Notes under the pieces: model-generated
Seen by the model: the letters and a program-made list of their open reading frames with translations, nothing else
Databases searched by the model: none
What the model was told of the DNA's origin: nothing
Assembly (NCBI RefSeq): GCF_015057245.1
Contig: NZ_SVET01000007.1
Span: 62,001-126,000, forward strand
DNA length: 64,000 nt
Direction of reading: 5' to 3'
Source: Pseudobutyrivibrio ruminis
GTDB taxonomy: Bacteria; Bacillota; Clostridia; Lachnospirales; Lachnospiraceae
Translations under genes and position numbers: made by a program
Part shown: positions 57,359 to 64,000 of the stretch, one piece after another
Numbering within the stretch: position 1 is the first letter of the stretch
Layout: each line of letters opens with the position of its first letter

Positions 57359-59392
57359 ATGGCTGAGAATAAAAGACGAAGAATAAAACCGAATAATAAA
57401 ATTTTAAAAAGAATGCAACGCAAGCTCTGGGTAGTATTTGGAATTGTTTGTATTCTTTTTGTCGTTCTGATAGGCAGAATAATGTACATTCAGCACACCA
57501 GTGGTGATAAATACGAAAAGATTGTACTTGCTCAACAGGATTACGATAGTACAACCATTCCTTTTCAGAGAGGCAATATCATTGATGCTAGAGGAACAGT
57601 TCTTGCTACAAGCGTAGATGTTTACAATGTAATTTTGGATTGTAAGGTGCTTAATGCAAATGAAGATGCTATCAGCACTACAATCAGTGCAATCACAGAA
57701 TGTTTTGATGAGATAGATGCTGACACAATCAAAACACAGCTTTCAGACAATCCAACATCTCAATATTATATCCTTGCCAAGAAAGTTTCATATGAAGAGA
57801 TGGCAGCTTTCGAAGAACTTAAAACAACAGAATCATACAAAGGCAAGGTTTTTGGAATTTGGTTTGAAAAGGAATATGTTAGACAGTATCCATATGGCAG
57901 CTTGGCTGCTGCTACAATAGGATATGCCAGCAGCGGTAATGTAGGTGTTATCGGTCTGGAAAATAAATATTCCAGTGTGCTTAATGGAGTAAACGGTCGT
58001 ACTTATGGCTATCTAAATTCCGACAGCAACCTTGAACAGACCACAATCGATGCGACAAATGGTAATAACATTGTTCTTTCCTTGGATGTAAATATCCAGA
58101 CAATAGTTGAGAAGGCTGTTGAGGATTGGAACAATGAGACAATGACTGCATATAATGCAGAGCACCCTGATGAGCCAGAATCTTTCGGTTCTAAACACAC
58201 GGCAGTGCTTGTTATGAATCCAAACAATGGCGAGATTCTTGCCATGGCTCAGTATCCTACATTCGATTTAAATAATCCTAGAGATTTAACAGGGTATTAT
58301 TCAGAAGAGGATTTGGAAGTGATGACTACCGATGAAAAGATGGATGCATTGAACCAAATCTGGCAGAATTTCTGCATTACATATACATACGAGCCAGGTT
58401 CTACTTTCAAGCCTTTCACTGTTGCAATGGGACTTGAGACAGGAGTCCTTACAGGCGATGAGACATACTACTGTGATGGTGGAGAGATGATTACAGGTTA
58501 TCCAAATCTGGTTAAGTGTGTTGCCTATAGAAAAGGTGGCCATGGAACACAGACTATTGCAGAAGCACTTTCAAATTCTTGCAACGATGCATTGATGCAG
58601 ATGGTTAGAGTTATTGGACCGGAAACATTTGCTGATTATCAGTCAATTTTTGGCTTTGGTCAAAAGACTGGTATTGACCTTACAGGAGAAGCTAGTACAG
58701 CAGGTCTTATCTATAGCGAAGAGGATTTGAATTCAGCTATCAACCTTGCTACAAATTCGTTCGGTCAGAACTTTAATACTACAATGGTTCAGTTGGCAAG
58801 TGGCTTTAGTTCGCTTATCAATGGTGGATATCTCTATGAGCCTCACCTTGTTACAAAGATTACCGACCCAAACGGTAATACAGTAGAAGAGGTTGAACCT
58901 ACTATTTTAAAGAGAACTATTTCAGATGAGACTGGTGATCTTCTTAAAAGCTACCTTGAGTACGTTGTTTCTGATGGTACAGGAAAGACTGCAGGTGTTG
59001 ATGGTTATCGCATTGGTGGTAAGACAGGTACGGCAGAGAAACTTCCTCGTGGTAACCACAAATACTTGGTTTCATTTATTGGTTTTGCTCCTGTTGATAA
59101 TCCACAGGTTGTAGTATATGTAATTGTTGATGAACCTGGTGTAGGTGCTGTTGGTGATAATCAGGCTCACAGTAGTTTCGCTCAGCAGATTTGTCATAAT
59201 ATATTTGAACAGATTCTCCCATACATGGGAATCGAATCTTCTTTGACAGAGGAAGAGGAGGCTGCAGCTGCGGCTAGTCTTACTGAAGCTGCTCAGGCAA
59301 CAGAAGACGAAGGTGGAACAGAGGATACACCAGAAGGCTCAGAATCCACAGCAGATCCTTCAGAGACTCCTGAAGTGGAAGAGGAAGAATAG
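57359..59392 (+). CDS. Class B penicillin-binding protein, FtsI/SpoVD type
   Basis: 677-aa transpeptidase cross-linking septal (or spore cortex) peptidoglycan. A basic cytoplasmic start and membrane anchor (about residues 22-45) are followed by the dimerisation domain with RGNIIDARGTVLA near 67-79. The transpeptidase motifs are STFK (about residue 346), SNSCNDA (SxN) and GGKTGTAEK (KTG). I see no PASTA domain, which argues against the SpoVD variant of Bacillus. The C-terminal 50 residues form a low-complexity tail of Glu, Ala, Thr and Ser outside the membrane. It lies between ftsL and mraY. Confidence 0.92.
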   Translation: MAENKRRRIKPNNKILKRMQRKLWVVFGIVCILFVVLIGRIMYIQHTSGDKYEKIVLAQQDYDSTTIPFQRGNIIDARGTVLATSVDVYNVILDCKVLNANEDAISTTISAITECFDEIDADTIKTQLSDNPTSQYYILAKKVSYEEMAAFEELKTTESYKGKVFGIWFEKEYVRQYPYGSLAAATIGYASSGNVGVIGLENKYSSVLNGVNGRTYGYLNSDSNLEQTTIDATNGNNIVLSLDVNIQTIVEKAVEDWNNETMTAYNAEHPDEPESFGSKHTAVLVMNPNNGEILAMAQYPTFDLNNPRDLTGYYSEEDLEVMTTDEKMDALNQIWQNFCITYTYEPGSTFKPFTVAMGLETGVLTGDETYYCDGGEMITGYPNLVKCVAYRKGGHGTQTIAEALSNSCNDALMQMVRVIGPETFADYQSIFGFGQKTGIDLTGEASTAGLIYSEEDLNSAINLATNSFGQNFNTTMVQLASGFSSLINGGYLYEPHLVTKITDPNGNTVEEVEPTILKRTISDETGDLLKSYLEYVVSDGTGKTAGVDGYRIGGKTGTAEKLPRGNHKYLVSFIGFAPVDNPQVVVYVIVDEPGVGAVGDNQAHSSFAQQICHNIFEQILPYMGIESSLTEEEEAAAAASLTEAAQATEDEGGTEDTPEGSESTADPSETPEVEEEE

Positions 59393-59435
59393 AGATTTAT
59401 TAGAGAATTATAAGTTAGAGAATTGGAGTTTTATT

Positions 59436-60383
59436 ATGTTAGAAGTTTTTTTACCAATGTTGGTATCTTTTATTATTGTGCTTATTTTAGGACCAATTTG
59501 CATACCTGTTTTAAGACGTCTTAAGATGGGAAATACTGAGAGAGAGTATATCAAAGAGCACAAGGTAAAAAATGGAACACCTTCTATGGGTGGAATAATG
59601 ATTCTTATTGCTTTTGCGATTGTAGGACTTTACTATGCACCAAAGGCACCTCATATTTATCCAATTGTATTGTTGACATTAGGCTTTGGTATTTTAGGTT
59701 TTGTTGATGATTTGTTAAAGGCTCTCAAGAAAAGCTCAGACGGCTTAAAGGCTTGGCAGAAAATGCTTGGTCAGATTGGTCTTACAATTGGCTTTGCTGT
59801 ATATATGGTTAAGTTTTCAGATGTATCGCTTGAACTTAGAATTCCTGTTACAGGAGCATTCGTTGATATTAGTTGGCTTGCAGTAGCACTTCTGTTCCTT
59901 GCAGTTCTTGGTACAGTGAATGGTGCTAATTTCACTGATGGTATGGACGGCCTTGCTACTTCAGTAACTCTTGCAATTGCAGCATTTTTTGGTGTTGCAT
60001 CTGTTCAGCTTTATTCAGATATTACTCCAGCAATTGCGGCTATGATTGGTGCTTTGTTTGGATTTTTAATGTTTAATGTTCATCCAGCGAAAATTTTTAT
60101 GGGCGACACAGGCTCTTTAGCACTTGGTGCTTTTGTTGTTAGTTGCGCATATATGCTTCAGATGCCTATATTTATTATTATTGTTGCTATTATCTACTTA
60201 GTAGAAGTTCTATCAGTAATTTTACAGGTAGGTTATTTCAAACTTACCCATGGTAAACGAATCTTCAGAATGGCGCCAATTCATCATCACTATGAATTAG
60301 GTGGCTGGTCAGAGGTAAAGGTAGTTGCAGTATTTACTACAGTTACTATTTTCTTATGCGTACTTGCATACTACATGGTCTAA
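59436..60383 (+). CDS. mraY: Phospho-N-acetylmuramoyl-pentapeptide transferase
   Basis: 315-aa integral membrane enzyme making lipid I from UDP-MurNAc-pentapeptide and undecaprenyl phosphate. About ten hydrophobic segments. It shows KNGTPSMGGIMIL near residues 43-55, FVDDLLKALKKSSDGL (DDxxK catalytic region), NFTDGMDGLATS and FNVHPAKIFMGDTGSLALG. The His-rich RMAPIHHHYELGGWSE is near 280-295. The start at 59436 follows TTGGAGTTTTATT. An earlier in-frame start would overlap the PBP tail. murE, murF and murD are missing around it. Confidence 0.95.
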   Translation: MLEVFLPMLVSFIIVLILGPICIPVLRRLKMGNTEREYIKEHKVKNGTPSMGGIMILIAFAIVGLYYAPKAPHIYPIVLLTLGFGILGFVDDLLKALKKSSDGLKAWQKMLGQIGLTIGFAVYMVKFSDVSLELRIPVTGAFVDISWLAVALLFLAVLGTVNGANFTDGMDGLATSVTLAIAAFFGVASVQLYSDITPAIAAMIGALFGFLMFNVHPAKIFMGDTGSLALGAFVVSCAYMLQMPIFIIIVAIIYLVEVLSVILQVGYFKLTHGKRIFRMAPIHHHYELGGWSEVKVVAVFTTVTIFLCVLAYYMV

Positions 60384-60401
60384 AGGGATGGGGAAGAGTT
60401 T

Positions 60402-61559
60402 ATGGTAAGAGATCAAGAGCTGGTTGCTTCTAGAAAAGAAGCAAAAAGGCGTAAGAAAATAAAAAAGCTATTAAACTTTGACTATACGCTTTTATTAATC
60501 ATAATATTCATCCTTGCACTTGGACTTGTTATGCTTTACAGCACTTCAGCTTATGCTGCATCTTTGAAAAAGGGTGATTCAGCATATTATCTTAAGCGTC
60601 AGATGTTTGCGTCTGGCCTTGGATTTGTAGGAATGTTTTTTTCTACCAAGATTGATTATAGAAGATGGTCTCATTTAGTATGGCCATTTTATATTGGCTC
60701 AATGGTTCTTTGTATTATGGTTATTTTTGTAGGTACAACCATTAACGGTCAGGCTCGTTGGCTTAGTATTGGTGGAATTACAATTCAGCCTTCAGAGATT
60801 GCAAAGGTTGCAGTTATTTTGCTTTTAGCAAATATAATTGATAGAGCACCTAAGGCACAGAGGACCTTTGAGGGGTCCATTAAAACTATGTGTCTTGTGC
60901 TTCCGATTTTTGCAGTAGTTGCATATAACAACCTTTCTACAGCTATTATCATTATGGGTATTTCATTCATAATGGTATTTATTGCATCTCCAAAGTTTTG
61001 GTATTTTGTAGGGGCAGCTGCAGGAGGAGTTTTACTTATTATTTTATATATTTCGTTAGCAAGTTATCGTTCTGACCGTGTTGCTACATGGCTTCATCCA
61101 GAAGACTTCGTTACAGGATCTGGCTTCCAGACTCTTCAGGGACTCTATGCTATTGGTAGTGGCGGTCTTTTTGGAAAAGGCTTAGGAGAGAGTATGCAAA
61201 AGTATATCGTTCCAGAGGCCCAAAACGATATGATTTTTTCTATCATTTGCGAAGAGCTAGGTGTATTCGGAGCAGTTTGTATTATTCTTCTTTATATTTT
61301 GCTCCTTTACAGGCTTTTATATATTGCCAATCATTCAAAGGACATGTTTGGTTCCTATATCTGCATTGGTATTATGAGTCATATTGCTCTTCAGGTTATT
61401 TTAAACCTTGCCGTTGTTACAAATTCAATACCTAACACAGGTGTTATTTTGCCGCTTATTAGTTATGGTGGTACATCTGTAGCCATACTTTTAACGGAAC
61501 TGGGATTGGCGCTTAGCGTATCAAAGAATATGGAATTCGAAGGTGATGAAGATGTCTAG
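60402..61559 (+). CDS. ftsW: SEDS-family peptidoglycan polymerase FtsW/SpoVE
   Basis: 385-aa integral membrane glycosyltransferase polymerising lipid II during division, paired with the class B PBP upstream. Ten hydrophobic segments. It shows INGQARWLSIGGITIQPSEIAKVA (in parts), the large loop TWLHPEDFVTGSGFQTLQGL, and AIGSGGLFGKGLGES. VPEAQNDMIFSIICEELG and PNTGVILPLISYGGTS near the C-terminus are signature SEDS sequence. FtsW and SpoVE cannot be told apart by sequence alone. Ribosome binding site GGGGAAGAGTTT is modest. It overlaps ftsQ by eight bases. Confidence 0.94.
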   Translation: MVRDQELVASRKEAKRRKKIKKLLNFDYTLLLIIIFILALGLVMLYSTSAYAASLKKGDSAYYLKRQMFASGLGFVGMFFSTKIDYRRWSHLVWPFYIGSMVLCIMVIFVGTTINGQARWLSIGGITIQPSEIAKVAVILLLANIIDRAPKAQRTFEGSIKTMCLVLPIFAVVAYNNLSTAIIIMGISFIMVFIASPKFWYFVGAAAGGVLLIILYISLASYRSDRVATWLHPEDFVTGSGFQTLQGLYAIGSGGLFGKGLGESMQKYIVPEAQNDMIFSIICEELGVFGAVCIILLYILLLYRLLYIANHSKDMFGSYICIGIMSHIALQVILNLAVVTNSIPNTGVILPLISYGGTSVAILLTELGLALSVSKNMEFEGDEDV

Positions 61560-62310
61560 ACGCCGTAAAAAAAGAAAAAGCCATGTATTGGCTATAATAG
61601 AAATTTTATTTTCTCTGATATTACTATTAGTGATACTTGGTGTTTTGGCCTATTTCTTATGTCCTTTAACGGATGTATCAGTAGAGGGCACTGATTTATA
61701 TACTTCTGATCAGGTTTCAGAATATATTTTAGATGACAAGTATTCGACTAATACGATATATGCATTTTTGAAAAACAAGCTGTTTCCAAAGGGAGATGCT
61801 GAGTTTATTGAGTCATTCGATGTTAAGATAACAGGAATGCATAGCATTACAATTGTTTGTAATGAAAAGCCAATCTTAGGTTACATTAGTGAAGAAGATG
61901 GCAAATACATATATTTCAATTATGATGGTTCCATTACTGAAATCAGCGAGAGCTATATTGACCGAGGATATATGCAGGTCGAAGGTGTTACCTGCGAGGA
62001 ACCAGAAGTAGGAATGACTCTCCCTATCGGTGATGATCAAATAGGGTATCTTACATCGCTGATAAAGATTCTTCAAAAAAATGATATTATGCCTAATGTG
62101 GTTTCATATGATGAAAATAGCCACATTACGCTTAAATATGACACATACAATATTTCACTGGGAAGTAGCGTTTACTTGGAAGAGAAGATAGACCGCGCAT
62201 TAAAGATTCTTCCACAAATCGAAGGATTGCAGGGTACACTACATCTTGAGAATTACTCAACCCAAAACACAGATATTGTATTTGAAAAAGATACTGAGGT
62301 GGTCGAATAA
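61552..62310 (+). CDS. ftsQ: Cell division protein FtsQ/DivIB
   Basis: 252-aa bitopic membrane protein with a very basic cytoplasmic start (RRRKKRKSH). One membrane segment follows (about residues 15-38), then the extracellular POTRA domain (about 40-110; VSVEGTDLYTSDQVSEYIL). The beta domain carries the FtsQ pattern ITIVCNEKPILGYI and YFNYDGSITEISE. It completes the FtsQ-FtsL(-FtsB) complex that licenses septal synthesis. The start is uncertain: GTG at 61543, ATG at 61546 or ATG at 61552. I prefer the last because GAAGGTG is then six bases away. It overlaps the ftsW end. Confidence 0.88.
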   Translation: MSRRRKKRKSHVLAIIEILFSLILLLVILGVLAYFLCPLTDVSVEGTDLYTSDQVSEYILDDKYSTNTIYAFLKNKLFPKGDAEFIESFDVKITGMHSITIVCNEKPILGYISEEDGKYIYFNYDGSITEISESYIDRGYMQVEGVTCEEPEVGMTLPIGDDQIGYLTSLIKILQKNDIMPNVVSYDENSHITLKYDTYNISLGSSVYLEEKIDRALKILPQIEGLQGTLHLENYSTQNTDIVFEKDTEVVE

Positions 62311-62449
62311 AATGCAATTTTTGGTAAAAAACAGTTGCGAAATAAGGTGAAAAACTATAATATGTTATTAGTGTACAAGTATAGTATGCTTTTTTGGTAT
62401 TAGAGATTTTCGACCTCCCTTCGAGGTTTAATAAAAGGAGGATATGGTT

Positions 62450-63685
62450 TTGATTAACATTACGACTGACGAGACAGGGGCTCCTGTCAGAATCATTGTT
62501 GTTGGTGTCGGCGGAGCTGGCAACAATGCAGTAAAGCGTATGGTTGAAGAGGGTATTGGGGGAGTTGAGTTCATTGGAATCAACACTGATAAGCAGGCAC
62601 TTGATTTATGCAAAGCGCCTACTCTTTTAGCTATAGGTGAGAAGACTACAGGTGGAAAGGGTGCTGGTGCTAACCCTGAGGTTGGCATGCGTTCTGCAGA
62701 GGAGAGTGCAGAAGATATTTCTGCAGCTATCAAGGGCGCAGATATGGTATTCGTTACTTGTGGTATGGGTGGCGGCACTGGTACAGGTGCAGCTCCAGTT
62801 GTTGCAAAGATTGCAAAGGAGCAGGGTATCCTTACTGTAGGTATCGTTACAAAGCCTTTCCAGTTTGAAGGAAAGCCACGTATGAACAATGCCTTAAATG
62901 GTATTGAAAGATTAAAGGAAAATGTTGATACACTTATCGTAATTCCTAACCAGAAGCTTGTTGAAATTACAAACAAGAGTATGGGAATCGGCGAAAGCTT
63001 CCGTATTGCAGATCAGGTGCTTCACCAGTCTGTACAGGGTATCACAGACCTTATCACAAAGAATTCGCTTATTAACCTTGACTTCGCTGATGTTCAGACA
63101 GTTATGAAGGACAAGGGTCTTGCACATATTGGTATCGGTACAGCTAAGGGTGACGAAAAAGCTCTTGAGGCTGTTAAGCAGGCTGTTGCTTCACCTCTTC
63201 TTGAGACAAGCATTCAGGGTGCTACTGATGTCATCGTCAACATCTGTGGTGATGTTGGACTTAACGACACATCAGAGGCTACATCTTATGTTCAGGATAT
63301 GACTGGTGCTGATGCTAACATCATCCTCGGTGTTACAGAAGATGAAACAATGGATGATGAAGTTACAGTTACAGTTATCGCTACTGGACTTGGCGAGCCT
63401 AACACAGCTACAACAGGTGCATTCCGCAGCTCAACAGGCATGGTTTATGGTACACAGCCTAGACAGTCAAGCGCTGACTTACTTGCAGGCATGAGAGGAG
63501 CAGCTGCTCCAGCTAGTCAGTCAGGTGTTACAAATACACCTCCTGTAGTTAACAGACCTGTTACACCTACACCTGTTGCTACATCTCCAATTCAGCGTCC
63601 AACAGCTCCAACTGTACCTACAGAGAGCACTGTACCTGAATTAAACATTAAAATGCCAGACTTCATGAACTCAATCAAAAAATAA
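62450..63685 (+). CDS. ftsZ: Cell division protein FtsZ
   Basis: Tubulin-like GTPase forming the Z ring, 411 aa. It shows VGVGGAGNNAVKRM near residues 18-31, FIGINTDKQAL, and the tubulin signature GGGTGTGAAPVVA near 104-116. TVGIVTKPFQFEG and NLDFADVQTVM are also present. A Pro/Thr/Ala-rich linker (about 335-395) leads to the C-terminal tail VPELNIKMPDFMNSIKK, where FtsA and SepF bind. The start is probably TTG at 62450, eight bases after GGAGG. An ATG at 62444 is only two bases from it. A 133-bp gap with possible promoters (TATAAT at 62356) precedes it. Confidence 0.97.
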   Translation: MINITTDETGAPVRIIVVGVGGAGNNAVKRMVEEGIGGVEFIGINTDKQALDLCKAPTLLAIGEKTTGGKGAGANPEVGMRSAEESAEDISAAIKGADMVFVTCGMGGGTGTGAAPVVAKIAKEQGILTVGIVTKPFQFEGKPRMNNALNGIERLKENVDTLIVIPNQKLVEITNKSMGIGESFRIADQVLHQSVQGITDLITKNSLINLDFADVQTVMKDKGLAHIGIGTAKGDEKALEAVKQAVASPLLETSIQGATDVIVNICGDVGLNDTSEATSYVQDMTGADANIILGVTEDETMDDEVTVTVIATGLGEPNTATTGAFRSSTGMVYGTQPRQSSADLLAGMRGAAAPASQSGVTNTPPVVNRPVTPTPVATSPIQRPTAPTVPTESTVPELNIKMPDFMNSIKK

Positions 63686-63700
63686 TAATCAAACCTTACA

Positions 63701-63727
63701 GGCACTGCATTACGCAGTGCCTTTTTT
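63701..63727 (+). terminator. Intrinsic terminator after ftsZ
   Basis: GGCACTGC pairs perfectly with GCAGTGCC around ATTAC, followed by six T. It ends the dcw operon. Confidence 0.93.
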
Positions 63728-63746
63728 AATGCCGTACGCACCAATG

Positions 63747-63963
63747 TCAACCCCAGCCAGGGGCTACATTCCATCCCTCAATGATCTGGTAAGTAGCCAA
63801 GCCTCCTGTGTTGTGCGGCCGGGCCCTCTTGCTTATTTACGACGACAGCGCAAGGATTATAGTTTTTCTTAGCATCACAAGGGAGCATAAAGTGCGTGTC
63901 CTTTAATTGGTTTTGCACTTCGAAGCCACTGTAGGTAGAGGGCAGACACTTGAAGTCTACGTA
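63747..63963 (-). pseudogene. Decayed HIRAN-like gene fragment
   Basis: One minus-strand frame is open from 63963 to 63778. It reads like protein: NYNPCAVVV and LGYLPDH are spaced as in HIRAN domains (NPYDPNAVAV...GYLP). After a stop at 63778-63780, a shift of one base gives a short in-keeping continuation (IIEGWNVAPGWG) ending at 63747. The stop above it (63964-63966) breaks the upstream side. There is no good start codon or ribosome binding site. HIRAN domains bind DNA 3' ends and occur in helicases and stand-alone proteins. This is a weak match by eye. The rest of 63728-64000 shows no intact gene, and the sequence continues beyond the window. Confidence 0.35.
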
Positions 63964-64000
63964 TTAGTCTCCACACAAGGCTTAGGATAATTGCGCTCAT

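Noticed and set aside
62428..62976. 182-codon minus-strand ORF opposite ftsZ
   Set aside because: Antisense to the most conserved part of ftsZ, with no signals of its own.
63728..64000. tmRNA or RNase P RNA in the gene-free end
   Set aside because: None of the conserved words I know for these RNAs appears on either strand. One minus-strand frame looks like decayed protein sequence instead.

Overview
The window is 64 kb of bacterial chromosome with low to moderate G+C (about 40% by eye) and about 48 recognisable protein genes. It looks like an anaerobic low-G+C Gram-positive bacterium of the Clostridia, most probably a Lachnospiraceae of the Butyrivibrio/Pseudobutyrivibrio kind. This rests on the gene orders cysS-mrnC-rlmB-sigH and mraZ-rsmH-ftsL-spoVD-mraY-ftsW-ftsQ-ftsZ, on DUF4349, DUF4340 and GldG-type lipoprotein and ABC genes, and on strong AGGAGG-type ribosome binding sites. 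The species assignment is inference. There is no prophage, insertion sequence, rRNA, tRNA or CRISPR array that I can see.

Layout. 1-10.4 kb: mgtE magnesium transporter behind a leader with a short ORF and two hairpins; a PfkB sugar kinase; a PhoH/PIN ATPase; two lipoproteins; the housekeeping cluster ispF-cysS-mrnC-rlmB-sigH. 10.5-20.7 kb: a shikimate/quinate island. It contains a TRAP transporter (dctQMP), aroE-MFS-aroD on the minus strand, a divergent LysR regulator, an Old-Yellow-Enzyme/FAD reductase and a chorismate mutase-shikimate kinase fusion. 20.7-33.5 kb: histidinol phosphatase, then the lower-glycolysis genes gap, pgk, tpiA and gpmI (interrupted by a Sel1 lipoprotein and a CapA-like lipoprotein), then purC, purF and purB. 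33.6-39.6 kb: a four-gene Gld-like ABC system and an AI-2E family membrane protein. 39.7-45.9 kb: gdhA, a four-copy 73-bp hairpin array, a PD-(D/E)XK-like gene without a standard start codon, citrate synthase, and ATP-type PEP carboxykinase. 46.0-49.1 kb: a likely 6S RNA, a YihY membrane protein and a chemoreceptor. 49.3-55.2 kb: queA, pheST, a PilZ protein and lgt. 55.3-63.7 kb: a division and cell wall (dcw) cluster that lacks all the Mur ligases and murG. 63.7-64 kb: a probable decayed gene fragment on the minus strand.

How it fits together. Most of the window is core metabolism (glycolysis, purines, ammonium assimilation, anaplerosis), translation, and cell-wall growth. The accessory layer is the hydroaromatic-acid island, which reads as uptake plus conversion of plant-derived quinate or shikimate under one LysR regulator. 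The least explained content is in the intergenic DNA. Two copies (10421-10507 and 22794-22889) of a three-stem RNA-like element show compensatory base changes that keep the pairing. A tandem array at 41258-41527 has an exact 73-bp period. Two long structured stretches lie between pgk and tpiA. An inverted copy of the 6S RNA 3' arm lies downstream of the 6S gene. All identifications come from reading the sequence; no database search was run.
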